A stretch of DNA of 64,000 bases from Coniochaeta sp. PMI_546 (GCA_021432605.1 MU271146.1:1116001-1180000); one strand, 5' to 3'; shown: positions 48,601 to 59,800, counted from the stretch's first letter. Program-made: numbers and translations. The notes: generated by a model from the sequence alone, not told the origin.

Positions 48601-49041
48601 TATTCCAAGAATCACGATGTCGGCTGCGTCCGCAGACGAACGAGGTTTCACGTGGCTGGTAGAGGACTCGTCGCTCAGGTCCTGTATTGGGTCTTTGTCG
48701 TCCATGCTCGCATCTAAATGCATAAGTCGCCCCCGATGGGACCGAGATCTTCCTCTAGTCCCACGAGGACGCCTGTGTGGGTCGTGGATGCCTTCCACGG
48801 CCCGATACTCCTTGATTCCGGTGTCCCAGGTCTTCTCGTCTACGGAGGTAATGCTCTGGCTTCCAGTTTGCTCGGTCCTCGACATTCGGTTGGAGGGGGA
48901 GGGAATCTGGTCAAGGTCTTCAATAGGCGCGAACTTGGACATAGTAAAGTTGCCAGAATCATCCGTCTTTTGTCGCTTGGCCGAGAGACGATCCGTTGAG
49001 GCTCGTGAAGAAGATGGGACTGTTTGAGTTTTCGAGGACAT
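45697..49041 (-). CDS. ULP2: Ulp2-like SUMO protease
   Basis: Single open exon, 1114 aa from the ATG at 49041. A long disordered N-terminus leads to a conserved pre-domain (KYAWFQIQSWKIQRVRINYD) and a C48 protease domain: RLDEGQCLNDNIIGFYLKYL, YFHNSFFYSKL, then catalytic His582 (HFHWWVAIICNP), Asp708 (ITLDSLG) and Cys760 (DNFCDCGVYLLKY). Ulp2/SENP6-type enzymes trim poly-SUMO chains in the nucleus. His and Asp lie 126 residues apart because of an acidic, disordered insertion; in compact ULPs the gap is under 20. The C-terminal 330 residues are Ser/Pro-rich and end KVKTYSRVRKTHNGGQMIDL, with a possible SUMO-interacting MIDLTDE. The frame is open upstream of 49041 but lacks an ATG. Confidence 0.93.
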   Translation of the reverse strand: MSSKTQTVPSSSRASTDRLSAKRQKTDDSGNFTMSKFAPIEDLDQIPSPSNRMSRTEQTGSQSITSVDEKTWDTGIKEYRAVEGIHDPHRRPRGTRGRSRSHRGRLMHLDASMDDKDPIQDLSDESSTSHVKPRSSADAADIVILGIGSKSSRLPAKQDFAHTMNRNKKRLKQADMNGEIDELADESEYSSSHPHKKLNTGNKGPQQGKSSSISTRGDLKPSLGADAKTAPLEGNSLPLKVAVWKPSHIYDASESSTDKENPESVVLSSREVDNTRAILTLLRATPPHDVPPKYAWFQIQSWKIQRVRINYDRGFVKIVLPSTIDVNLGAILYLQFHSTEDTHKFSSWLRRYSNVILEPAPDDGIAREFDKAYADIKKRPTPRATRPAAAHAMGEVSKDTGSREVLVTAGRPQQTGSRLIDKLEPSSGVRSGTYGYNISDDDSLEESRPRRALRSQRDPTSPPSIPILDRWTEVNPEWDKDWRLPLTFHRTMVDKDDIPRLDEGQCLNDNIIGFYLKYLQIQAEKQRPETSKRIYFHNSFFYSKLKPSTGRHINYDGVKNWTAKVDIFAYDYIVVPVNEHFHWWVAIICNPGKLDSTVAQNVVDSPDAVEEIEEGLPTDAHSMSPQDNGDVAVQERRDLVLGDDNLPEISNESNTKTAVSGQGRDGAVTVNDDAVPARGKRGRKTSRRSFGAPQRKYNPADPRIITLDSLGASHSPVCGHLKQYLIAEFKDKKGKDVEYEKPSIGMRATNIPEQDNFCDCGVYLLKYVAEFLSDPDKFIQGILQRENRQWDFNASEMRNEIRQLIFDLHGPYQQEQEEAKRHKALAKRKRERSKSEAPVDGSALSVPVSPGEGAVSPQKAVDSALPSSHRTSPAADRQALPRGIVTGRAAVEKSEHSTTSPQGAGSGLSETAQYETRAFHVIDDHESTKPTARASPPQSMQSLVRASQTLPSIEIADDDDAPAVLTQRSELSSRQASLGVGRLSIENLEDKVVELPSGGLDTSHGYNRSTSETLTSAASVQRRPHERPADDSAGKKSAKSSSPPRPASTTNRASASSSTPPPQNSGTHVGLKQSSDKSPHFGSAWKTSAAPKVKTYSRVRKTHNGGQMIDLTDE

Positions 49042-50563
49042 AGTGTTTATCGGCCTAGGTCCGAACGAGGCGTTGAAAACCCTCTGCAACACTGTCAGCC
49101 AGGGCCGTTCCGTTCCCAAGAAGGTAGAGCACCACACGCAGACATACGAAATAGTCTCCACGCGCCATATTGCCGTCGGGGCTTATATGTCTATGGCAAA
49201 ATCGTTAGGGACTGTTAATCGGCGTGGGTTCAACTCGGAAGAGCCCACCCATAATCTGGAAATGAGTGAGAGCGAGGCGAGAAGTAGCGTTGAAGAGGGT
49301 CGCTGTGCAGAGGCATATAAGCAGTGGTGCTGAAGCACAGAGATGGACTAAACATACAGACTGTTCCTCCTCGCATTCTGTTCTCTTCTCTGACGAGGAG
49401 CCGTGTACGGGCTCTTGAATCGGTTTCGGGGAACGGTGAATGGCTGAAGAATCGTACCAGGGGGCTCGTCGTTCGGTAGGCGGCTTTCGGCATGTTAACC
49501 ACAGGGTTTATTTGTTTCCTGGCGGGGCGAGAGGAAGAAGGACTTACGTCGACTCTCCAGAGGAGTGAAGTTCGGACTGCTTTAGAGCGGCCGTCTTCGC
49601 GTTATCCTCCGGTGAAGAGCCGGAGGAATGTTGCGAGGTATCAATCACCGCCTAGTGAGAGTGGGAAAATCAATTATCGGGAAATCCTCTGGCGATAAGC
49701 TAAGAGGTACTGTATGTGCACATAGTAAATTTGGGGGGTTTTGAGCTTGGAAGTTGTTTGCGGTGGGGAAAGGCACAAGCGGCCACTCAGACCAGCAGGG
49801 TTCTGGGTCAGCCTTGCAGCTGGGCTACTTCACTGCTATGAGTGGTAGCACCAGGCACGCGACTGCCCTATTAAAGCGCGCTTCGTAGATCAAAGTGATT
49901 GAACCAGAGGCGAGAAGCAGGTGTGGACAGCTGTGCCTGCCAGAAAAGGGCAGAGGTAACAAGGGGAAAAAGGAAATCATGGTATTCGCAGACTACAACA
50001 TCTCATGCGTCCCAAAATGTCACGGTAAGAAATTAACAGAAGAGAGACGGCATACCTCATCTCTAGACGGCATCGCCGGCCCAGTCCACCGGTGGAGCAG
50101 AGAGTGGACCGAGTTAGCGACAGCCTGTGAGAAGCCAGTCGCGTCTCCGTCCGCCGGGCTCTGGTCACCGGTGATGCGTTTCAACAAGGACTTCATTCGA
50201 GTCGAAACCTACCATGGTCATCGGGGATGCGTGTTTCGTCTGTTTGGCCGTGGTTTCTGAGCCAGAGTCCGTGGGCCAAGTTGAGAATCGAGGGTTGTTT
50301 TGGCAATAAAGGACGGATAACGGCTGGGCAGCTGAGAGATACCGATGACGCTACGCTCAACAACCCAGACTGCTGCAGCACTACAAGGAACTCTACACGT
50401 GTAGCTAAAAGTAAGTCAAAGTCTACGTCGCTGCGAGAAGCAGCGCTTAAGGTACCATCCCTCCCCCTCTCACGACCGGGTTTGATGCAAATAACAGCAC
50501 TCCTTATACACGTAGCATCTTAATTCAATAAATACGCATAAACAATCTAGCAAAACAGCCACA
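49042..50563. other. Divergent intergenic region, ULP2-like / OXNAD1-like
   Basis: No gene supported. Open frames at 49043-49333 and 49895-50260 are featureless. Confidence 0.5.
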
Positions 50564-51562
50564 ATGGCACAGACAGTCAATGAAAGCCACTTGGAAAGAA
50601 CGTCACACGAACCACGAGATTCTGTTAGTGCACATTCTCTCATCCCTTAATTCCGGAGCCATTAACTGAAAGAGCAGTCAGCTGCTACACAAGGTTATCC
50701 TGAAAAGAATAGATGAGATTAACGATGATGTTCGCATCTATCGCCTGGAGATTCCGAAGGGAGACACAATAGGGGTAAATGTCCAAATTGCCATCAGGCT
50801 GCTTAAAGTAAAAGCCAACACAAGATGCAATAGTTCCTCCCCGGGCAATGGCTCGACGTCTTCGTGCCAGACCTCCCAAAGCCAGGAGGCTTCACCATAA
50901 CCTCGCCTCCTTCCAAAGCCGTCCCAACTGACTCCTCCGCTGGTTATCTCGAGCTTGCAATCAAGAAGTCACCCGATAACCCAGCAGCTATCTGGCTGTG
51001 GCGTCCGGTATCAGAGATCCTGAGCTCAGAGCTTAATATCCGCGTTGGAGGCAGTTTCGTCTGGCCTCCGCGTGACATTGACCTCTCCACCCTCCGCAAA
51101 GCCGTCTTTGTTGCCGGCGGCATGGGCATCAATCCACTTATCAGCATGGTCAGTTTCTTATCAGAGCAGTCCAATGTAGAGTTTGAGCTCGAGGTCCTAT
51201 ACTCCTTTAAAGATCCTGGGGGCGACAGGGAGGCCGATGGGATGCTGTTCGTGGAACGGATTGCAAATATCTTCGCCAGGGAGAAGCTGCGCGGGAACTT
51301 GAAGCTCTTTCTCACGAGGAGTGAAGGGGCTGACCCTGGTGAAGGGCCGGACTACGTGGCATGCAATGAGGTCGAGGTGCCGTTTCAGTCGAGGAGGATA
51401 GCCACGGATGATATCACAGCAGCAGTCGGTCAGGATGTCGCCGCAGCAGTGGTTTATATATGCGGCGTTCCAGCCATGACGGATCAATTTGTTGCATATC
51501 TCACGTCCAAAGAGGGATTGGCTATGGAGGCAGCACGGGTGTTGTCTGAGAAGTGGTGGTAA
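50564..51562 (+). CDS. OXNAD1-like FAD/NAD-binding oxidoreductase
   Basis: Exons 50564-50623, 50673-50774 and 50834-51562 encode 296 aa: MAQTVNESHLERTSHEPRDS, then SSQLLHKVILKRIDEINDDV and RIYRLEIPKGDTIGFLPGQW. The ferredoxin-reductase-type flavin barrel has FLPGQWLDVFVP and GGFTITSPPS; the NAD-binding half has KAVFVAGGMGINPLISMVSF (about 142-161), LEVLYSFKD and VVYICGVPAMTDQFV. It is probably an NAD(P)H-dependent flavin reductase acting in the cytosol or mitochondria; the electron acceptor is unknown. The first intron needs a GTTAGT donor and an unusual GAAAG acceptor, the only choice that keeps the frame. The second is a clean GTAAAT/ATAG pair joining TIG to FLPG. Confidence 0.85.
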
Positions 51563-51868
51563 TAGTCCTCGCAACACATTCTGTTCACGGCGTGCATACC
51601 AAACGTAGGTGTAAGACATTTCCTTTGACCACAAGTGACCGAATATGAGAATGTGATCAACAGTGATGCTACCTACAACAAACGAGACTATCAACAGGGA
51701 AGACGGCAAGCTGACATTGCTCTCACTGCTACCAGAGGGCATTTCTGGTAGCACTGGCCGCCACAGCTCAACGTCGTAAACGAACGAGATACCGTAACTA
51801 TACCGACGGCTGAAAACACGGGGTATCTTTGAAAAAGACAAGGAGACCGTTACCACGTGTCGACATAA

Positions 51869-51900
51869 ACCCTAAGACCCTATGACCCTATGACCCTGCG
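51869..51900. repeat. 8-bp tandem repeat (ACCCTATG type)
   Basis: Four units: ACCCTAAG, ACCCTATG, ACCCTATG and ACCCTGCG. Slightly telomere-like in composition but not a telomere repeat. Confidence 0.85.
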
Positions 51901-51940
51901 CCACAAAGTAGACAATCCGGTCGAAGTTCCGGTCGGCCCC

Positions 51941-51988
51941 CTCGACGTGAATACCCCTCGACGTGAATACCCCTCGGCGTGAATAGCA
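51941..51988. repeat. 16-bp tandem repeat (CTCGACGTGAATACCC type)
   Basis: Three units with a 16-bp period, the third with one base change in the CGACG core and a diverged end. It starts 40 bp after the 8-bp repeat. Confidence 0.85.
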
Positions 51989-52409
51989 CGAGTTCGCACT
52001 CTCGTCAGCCAAGACACCTGAGCTAACAACCAATCGAGGCAAGACAAAACAACAAAGTATTCAGACAACAACAGAACCATGAGACTTCCACCTACTTATG
52101 ATGCCCATTCGTACAGGATTTTTTTCCCCCGTCAGCCGCAGCTCAAATTTGAAAGTCAGACGAACAGAGGCAGATCATGATGACGAAGAGACCGCATACT
52201 CCAGTCAGTCATCGCAGGGCGCCGCCGTTGAAAAAGGGAATACAACGCAACAATTAATCCGACAATAGAACGATTTCTCTTCGTTTCATCATCATCAGAA
52301 ATCAGGGTATGCCTCGAATGGGCACGACAAGAACGCAGCCAGAACCGAACTGCTGGAAACGATATGAAGACTGAACCTTTCAAGTCTCAGCGGCGAGTCA
52401 GAACCAAGA

Positions 52410-54685
52410 CTACTCCTCATCGTTGTCAGATGGAGGACGGTTCTCCTTAGGATCATCAAAGCCATTCAGCTCGGAAATCATTCTATCAATGGTGCTCTCA
52501 TGTCGAGGAGACTGCCGAACAAAATCCTCCCAAGAAACGCCACCTCGCGGCTCAGGTGGAGCATTGCGAGGAGTCCAGCGCTGGTCGGCAAAAGAAGACC
52601 TGATCGGAGTGGTGGCTGAGCTTGAGTAGCGTGAGCTCCCAGACTGCATAGAGCTGCGGCCTTGGCCACGTTCTGCGGAAGACTGGGTATCGGAAGGGCG
52701 GTTATTGCGTGCTGGGCTACGGCCGGCGGGAAAAGACTGTACGTGTGTGCGACTGTCGTTGCGGCGGAAGGTCGAGCCGCTCAACATGGCCGCTCCAATG
52801 TCTCGAAGGGCATTATATGTTGATGGTTGCTGTGGCGTCGAATAGGCTGTCGAAGACAGGTCGAGATCTTGGGGCCTCTGTCTCTGCGGGGACCGTCGGA
52901 CCTGCGCTTGCAGCATTGTGTCCGCTCCACGGTACGTGGGGACCGTGAGGCCGAGAGACTGTGCAGGTCGTCTCTGTTCATGACCAATAACTCCTTGGAC
53001 CATCTCCTGAGCACCTGGACGTCCTTGCTGGTGAGACACATTATCCCTTGGACGGCTGCCTGTTGGCTGGCCACTTGTTGGCTGGTAGCTATGTCGCTCA
53101 AACTGGGCCCGAGACTGCGAGGGCTCGTGGCGCTGGGACAAGATCTCACCGCCACCAGCGTGCTGACGTGGTGCTATAGTACCTGGGATGTGCAATCTGC
53201 GAGACGCGAAGGATCTGGGGTGATGAACCGATGAAGCGCTGGTTGTCGGCTGATAGCTGTGACGAGTGTTACCAGGGACATGTCTATGTACTGTCGGACC
53301 CGATCTCGGCAGATCGAACGACGACGTTGAGTTGCGACCAGGTGCGACATTCAGTAAAGTTGGCTTGTGGATAACCTTGTTGTAGCGCACGACTTCGGGC
53401 TCGGCGATTTCGATGTCGTCGTCAAAATCTCCATCATCGACACTTTGCTTCAGACTAGGGCTCAGCGACGGGGCTGGTGACTTCGCTGTTTCTCTGGGAG
53501 GAGGTGCAAGCCCGCCAAATGGAAGTTCCGGGAGAGGTCGTTGAAGGCTCAGGGCAGAACGATCGCTTCGGCCAGCCTGAACTGCGGCTGGGACATTCTC
53601 TCTGCGGCGGGCTTGAGAATGCTGGGCCGGCAGCTTAGCGGACTGTGCCTTATGCTCTCTCATACTCCTATCCAATGATGTAGCGACTGGTCGATCATCG
53701 TCCGCCGCTCCGTCCGTCCATAGGAAGGCAGGGTCAGGGGTGCTCGACCGAGAGGCGTGCTCGACCTCATACGAAGGCTGCTGCTTGGATGATCGACAAG
53801 GTTCTTTCCCCTTGCCAGAAGCATGCTTCGGTTGTCGGAAGCTCTCCTCAGGGATGAGGTTCAGTTCCTTCAAGCTATCAAAAGAGCGGTAGTGAAAGAA
53901 AAATCGGGCGTACGGTGTGTCCTTGGGGTCGATAAGATGGTACTTGTACCATTCAACCTCCTCTGGCGTCTCGATGAAGCCAGTGGATGGAGTGCTATAC
54001 TTATCATCAGTACTGACACACATTATGCAGGGAAGGGGCAAGTCTTACGCAATCCCATATTGGCGTGCCGGCCGGAACTCTTGCAGTGCAGGAGATCGTA
54101 GTGACCGAGCCACAGCCCGGTGGACCTGGACTTCAATGAGTCCACCGTCTTCGGCAGCGGATTTCGTCTTCTCATCCGGCAGAAATACAAACTGGCGGCC
54201 CTCTATACCGGCATACAGGTCCCAGCGATCGGATGGAGCCCAGAGAGTCCGGCAGATGACGCCACGGGTCCTGTCTTCGAGGTCTCGTCCGCAAGTTACC
54301 ATGTGACGGCCATTTACAAACACCTTGAAGTTGACAAATTTACAAGAATCCGGGATCTCGTTAATATCATATGCTATGATGAACTGAGAGCCTGTTCAAG
54401 AGCGTGAGATACTCTTCTGATAGATCAAGGAAATAGAGTCAAGAGCTTACCAGGTTGTGTCGCAATGTACACCGAGCTTCTGGGATCAGCTTTGCGACTC
54501 GGTACCACGGGCTTTGACGAGGAAGGCGAGCCACCTGCGGTTGACAGGTCTTTGGCGACAGTAGATGCTGCCTCCGGTCTGGTCACTAGGCGGAGCGAGG
54601 AGCCGTCCGGATGCGGATACTCTTGGATGATCTGCTTCGCCGGATAAGTGACAAGCTTCACATCGATGCCCCGGAGACACGGCAT
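52410..54685 (-). CDS. Uncharacterised fungal protein, folded N-terminus and disordered tail
   Basis: Exons 54685-54451, 54391-54049 and 53994-52410 encode 720 aa. Introns are 59 and 54 nt; the last uses TATAG as acceptor. Residues 1 to about 235 look folded (MPCLRGIDVKLVTYPAKQII; QFIIAYDINEIPDSCKFVNF; KVFVNGRHMVTCGRDLEDRT; LWAPSDRWDLYAGIEGRQFV) and could be a beta-sandwich, followed by a conserved-looking TPEEVEWYKYHLIDPKDTPY and FFFHYRSFDSLKELNLIPEE. The remaining 430 residues are Ser/Pro/Arg/Gln-rich and probably disordered, with a final motif DFVRQ...ESTIDRMISELNGFDD. I recognise no family with confidence. There is no signal peptide or membrane segment. Confidence 0.82.
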
Positions 54686-55319
54686 CTCGGCGGCAGTGCG
54701 CGGGACCGGAGCGGGTCAGTGAAAGTGTAAGGGGAATTGGCGACAATGCGGGGAATGGTATACGCACTCGAGGTGCATGAGATGGTTGACAATGGAGACG
54801 CGGCGATGCTGGTGATATTAAGGAAGTAGGGAACCACGGCGCTTGAACGCGTTGAAAGGTATCGCGACCAGCGATAAGTGTGAAGCGTGTGCGAAGGAGA
54901 TTCGCGGGGTTGGCAAGTTCAGAAGGAAGGAGCAGTATCCTTTCTTCGCATCAACACCGCACCATGACCCAAATCCGTAGCACCAACTAACGAGGCATAG
55001 ATAAAGAGACCATTCGCGGGGTCCCAGCTTTGCACTCCGAGTTCCATCAGGTCCTTTTAGCCGCTTGTGAAGCTTCTTATCCTCTGGCTCACTTGAACAC
55101 CCCCTATAGCACGGATAGGAGCCATCCTTCAACCACATGCAAGCCAGGACATTCACTCACACAGATTGTAGATCACATCACCACAACACTTCCAGAGAAT
55201 ACACGGCAAGGAGAAAGATACGGCATGATAATTCACTGAACAAGCCAGAACCTAGCCCTGACAATTCCGTCCAGGTCTCCATGACAATATACACATCAGG
55301 CAAAGAATTCCACGGTCCA
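54686..55319. other. Intergenic region between two minus-strand genes
   Basis: Promoter of the uncharacterised gene and 3' flank of the NDUFS5-like gene; nothing else seen. Confidence 0.5.
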
Positions 55320-55766
55320 TCACTTATTCTTTGGGGGTTCGTCCTTATCTAAAAGTCCCAGACTCCGTATTTGGGCGGCGCTCGGTGCATTGTCTTTCGC
55401 GCCTGCTGTCGCTTCGGCCTTCCGATATGCGCTTTGTAGCATCTGGACTCTCGCATACTATTGTCGCTCTATAGTTAGCACCGGTGGTCTCCCCACGATT
55501 CGGTTCCGGAGTGCCGTGGCTGACCTCTTTCTTGTGGTGTAGGCACTCATAGTAATCTTCCAGCGCCGGTGCGCACTTCTTCTTTCCTGAATCGTCTTCC
55601 GCCGATGTGTTGACGACGTAGCATGCAAGAACGTCCTGCCAGAAGGGGAAGCATCGTGACGGCCCTGGTGAGCAATTGTTAGCTTGCTACTCTTGATTTG
55701 GGACGTGTCAGCCATTGAGCGTCTTGACAGTATCCTACCGCCTTGTAGACCGTAACCGGAGGCCAT
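55320..55766 (-). CDS. NADH:ubiquinone oxidoreductase subunit, NDUFS5 (15 kDa) type
   Basis: Exons 55766-55739, 55664-55525 and 55457-55320 encode 101 aa: MASGYGLQGGPSRCFPFWQD, then VLACYVVNTSAEDDSGKKKC, APALEDYYECLHHKKEYARV and QMLQSAYRKAEATAGAKDNA. The twin Cx9C pattern (CFPFWQDVLAC and CAPALEDYYEC) is diagnostic of CHCH proteins imported through Mia40, and the spacing and length fit the NDUFS5-type accessory subunit of complex I in the mitochondrial intermembrane space. The intron choices (GTAGGA; GTCAGC donors) are fixed by keeping the four cysteines and the Arg/Lys-rich C-terminus in frame. With two introns in so short a gene, it is invisible as a single open frame. Confidence 0.9.
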
Positions 55767-56437
55767 TTTGAGCTTGTACACGCGTCACGGCGTCACTGTG
55801 TCGAGGATTGCAATCTGGACGGCAGCAAGGTGAAGCTGGTGAGGTCAATTGAGGTTGAAGCTTGAATCTCGGTACGTACCAGGCAGCCGCATGTTTGTGG
55901 AGACCACTTAAGCCACCAGCCTCAATATTCCACAATAAATCTCACCAGCCTCAGCATCATGCGCCACAGTCCTAGACTACCTTACCTTACCTAGGTACCT
56001 TATGGTACGGTCAGCTTAAGGTACGTCCGCAACGATGTAACCTTGACAAAAGGAACCACCTCCTCAGATTATTGATGAGGTATTGAGCTTTTCTTCTCGC
56101 GTTACCTACCTTAGTCTTAACAAACTCAAGGAGGGCCAGGTACCTTATGCACAATGACAAACCTGAGTCTAAACTGACTGGAAAACGATTGAAGTGACAC
56201 AACGAAGTAATCGAGTCTCAGCTCGAAGACCTACCTTACCTTAGATATACATGATAGCAAATGTATTGTTTGACCTTGCTTCACACGACAGACCATGTTA
56301 TCAGGCCTTCATATTAATCTTTAGGTACCTCACATTATGGCAAGGCTTTGACTGATAGGTCTGGTTTCTATGAATTAGGTCGTTGCAGCGATTTGTTGCC
56401 GGATGGAATCTGCAGGTGGTTCAGGGGAACATCATCA

Positions 56438-56457
56438 AGTAACGGTGCACCGTTACT
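56438..56457. repeat. 20-bp perfect palindrome
   Basis: AGTAACGGTGCACCGTTACT equals its own reverse complement. It lies about 425 bp upstream of the SEC39 ATG. Confidence 0.9.
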
Positions 56458-56661
56458 GACGGTAGCAATAACGGGAGGTAGAGGTACCTAGGTACCTTCC
56501 TTAGCGCGCGGTGGGGATTCTTTGCAAGAATGCTAGTAACCTGATTGGATGAAATGCTGTTGAAAGCCTGTTGGCAGTCCTTTTGAAGGCCTGTCGACAG
56601 CCTGCTCGCGCTTTGGTGTTACCGACAGTCTTGCAAAGAACCCACGCCGGGCGCTATGAAG

Positions 56662-56690
56662 CTACCTTAACCTAAGGTACCTTAAGGTAG
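56662..56690. repeat. 9-bp inverted repeat around a GGTACC core
   Basis: CTACCTTAA at 56662-56670 and TTAAGGTAG at 56682-56690 flank CCTAAGGTACC. Confidence 0.85.
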
Positions 56691-56881
56691 GTACCCGTAT
56701 CTGCAAGCCCCACCGTTTTCGAGCTTGGATGGATGGGAGCTTGAGCTGGCATCATCGTCATAAGGCATTCGCACTTGCGCATTATCTACAATTGAGGTGA
56801 CCTATAGCTTGACGCAGGCGTCGCCTCTGCACGCCGATGACCAACTCATACTGCCACGCGCGATAGCACAGCTGATCCAAG

Positions 56882-59800
56882 ATGTCGCTTGTTTTATCGG
56901 CCCCTAAGATCGTCCTGCTCGCCGTGGAGCTCGCAGCGAAGGCTGACATTGACGGCCTTCGACATCTCGCAGCTCGACACGACAATGTCCTGCGGAAAGA
57001 CATTCTTCTTCGCGTCCTCCTGACATACCTACCCGAAGCACTGCCTTCAAGCAAGTACGTCGGCTTCCTCGAGGAGATCGAACGCGGGGAATACTCGGAG
57101 AGCGATTATGGGGACGTCGATTCTTCCGCAGTTGATGGCCTGAGCGATCAGGAAGCCGCCAAGAAGGTGCGGAGGCTACACTTGCTCCAGCTCTCGTCGC
57201 CAGAAACGCCCCTTGATGCTGCAGAAGACTTGACAACTCAGTTCCTGCTCAGGCGAGCTTATAAGGTAGACGAGGAGGCGGGATTGCTTGACTCGCTGCC
57301 CGATCTGCTTGTTCCTTTCTTGGACCATTCGCCTTGTATCCGCACTCTGATGGTATCTGCCATTCTACCGCTCTTAAGACGAAATTTCGAATACTACCCG
57401 ACATCTCCAATACAACACACGCTCTACAGCTTCCAGCACCTACCAGACCGAACGGCTGTCAATCTTCTCCTGGATCAGACAGGAGACCGCGCGGGAGACC
57501 ATACGTCCATTGGACGAGATCTCAGAGGTCTGATCGGTCCATGGCTGTACAATGAAAAGAGATGGACTACAAGAACGAATGACAGTGAGACAGGTGGCAA
57601 AATTTCCGAGCCCGCCGGCTCCGCGATAGAGCAAGAGTTATGTCCTGGCTGGGCGGAAGTGCTCGAATGGCTCACAACCAAGGCTTCGAAATCCTGGAGA
57701 GTTGCCGTCAGTGCTATAAATGAGTGGGACGGGCCTGACGATGTCGACTTGGGTGGCTACGGCGCGATGTGGCTTAACGATCAAGAGCAGGAGCATCTGG
57801 AGCGCACATATGCCCGCGCTGCACTGGCATCAGCCTATCTAATTCCGGAAGCCTCCCAAGATGCTCTCTCAGGAGCCCACAGCATCATCACAAAAATCAT
57901 GGGACTCCTTGATCAGGACACCGGCTCCCCACTACAGAGCGCCGCATCTCTGCTACCACCTATCTCAGCCCAAGAGATCAGCCACCTCTTGAGTGCCAAA
58001 AATGCGACGTGGTTGCGCAACGACTTACTGCAGGAGTCTAATCCCCTGACATCGCCTACTAAAGCGGCCACACAGCTCCTCTACGGCCTCACCCTGAGCG
58101 CATATCTCCTGACGAGAAATGGTGTGCCATGTACTGTGGGACGGGCGGGAGAGTTGGCTCTTCTTCAAGACGAGCGTGACCAGAAGTCGGAAGCTGCGAA
58201 ACTAATACACACTCTAAGCAACAACGGACCTAAAAGCGATGACAAATACTGGATCAAAGCCAGGAATGAAATTCTTTGGCTGCGCGACTGGGGCTCTGAG
58301 GAGGAGGGCACAACCCCTGGACAACAGCCCAAGGGTGTCTTCAGCCAGTTGAAAAGAGAGTATATAGAGGTAGAGATACTCAAAGCCTTGCTGGCAAACA
58401 CACGTGAGTCGCAGCACATCTAGGTCAAAGAACGGGCGATATTGACATTATTCCAGGTTACTCGCTAGCCCGGTCACTGTACGAAGACAGTCCAGACAAG
58501 CCCCTATCGAAAAAGGTGCTCCAAGACACTGTCTTTGCCGCAGCCTATAACGCCTTCGACAACGCCTCCAATCCAAATCGGACGAGGGGAGGTTTGAAGA
58601 AATGTGATGATATGTATGTATCATACCTGTTTCCAGTTGTCCCTCAGTCCTGGCAACTCACAGTCTCGCAGAATCAAGGCCTTTCCCAAGACCATCGAAA
58701 AATCTCTCCCAGCAACCAAACGAATAGAGGCCCTACTCAAAGTAACCCATGCCTTGAGCGAGTTCCGCATCGTCCTCAAGCAAGGCGAACCTTTCACCCC
58801 GGTGCTCCTCCGCGTGCACCAAGATCCAGTGGCCATAGTAGGCAAGATTCTCGAGCAGAATCCAAAGAGCTACACCCGAGTCCACGACCTCGTCGATCTC
58901 GGCGCCAACATGGTCGCCGCCGGTCTAGTCACCAGATCCTCCCGCGGCACCAATCCCCCACCGCTAAGCCCCGAAGACGAACGCGCAGAACAGGAAACAG
59001 CCGAGCGCCGCATAACAGCAATGTGCATCGACGCCGCCCTGACAGAAGACGACTTCGAAACAGCCTACTCGTACGTGACCAACCGTCTGTCGGCCCTCTC
59101 CCCCACCACCCCTCACACCAAATCCCCCTCCCCAACCTCAGTCCCCACTGGACCCGTAGTAGACGACTACTCGTGGAAAGCCGCCCTCCAAGCAGGCAAG
59201 TACCGCCGCACCCCGCGCACCCTCCGTCCAACCCACCTGGGCACCGCGTCCGCGAACCCGGACATCCGCCACCTGGAGCAGCGCATCGACTGCCTCTCGA
59301 CCGCCCTGCGCATCGCGCCCGCCCCGACCCTGACCGAGATCCTCAACGCCTTCCGCCGCGCGGAGGAGGAGCTCGTCGCCGCCCTGGCCGCCGAGGCGGA
59401 GCAGGAGAGCGCCTGGGACGAACGCGCCGACCAAGGCCTGGGAGCCGCCATGCCGGGTGGGTTTGGGGCGGCGGCGACGCCTGCCTCTTCTGCTTCTGGC
59501 TGGAAGCCCCCTGCGGCAGCGGCGAGGACTAGGCGGGATAGTGTCCACCAGGTCGACGAGAAGCCCATGTCGCTGTTTGATCTGTCGCGTGCGAGCGTGG
59601 CGTCCGCGCAGCGGAACTTGACGGCGCTGTCGAGTCTGCAGCGGAGTGGGTTGGGTAGGTTGACTGGGTTTGCTAGTGGTGGTGGTGGAGGTGGTGGTGG
59701 AGGAGGAGCAGGAGGAGGAGGTCCCCTGTCTGCAACATCCGGAAGTGAGGATGAGGGTGGAGAGTCCAAGCGTGTGAGGAAACGGGATCAGCTCCGCGAG

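Larger units (their letters stand above)
51563..52409. other. Intergenic region with two adjacent minisatellites
   Basis: Lies between convergent genes. Apart from the repeats at 51869-51900 and 51941-51988, nothing was seen. Confidence 0.5.
55767..56881. promoter_or_regulatory. Divergent intergenic region, NDUFS5-like / SEC39, dense in GGTACC palindromes
   Basis: Contains GGTACGTACC at 55871-55880 and AGGTACCT at 55993, 56138, 56323, 56482, 56490 and 56675. It also has a 20-bp perfect palindrome at 56438-56457, the inverted repeat CTACCTTAA/TTAAGGTAG at 56662-56690, and many CTTACC/GGTAAG half-sites. No gene is supported inside it. Confidence 0.6.

Noticed and set aside
49043-50260. Short frames between the ULP2-like and OXNAD1-like genes
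   Set aside because: No motif, poor start contexts, no splice structure.
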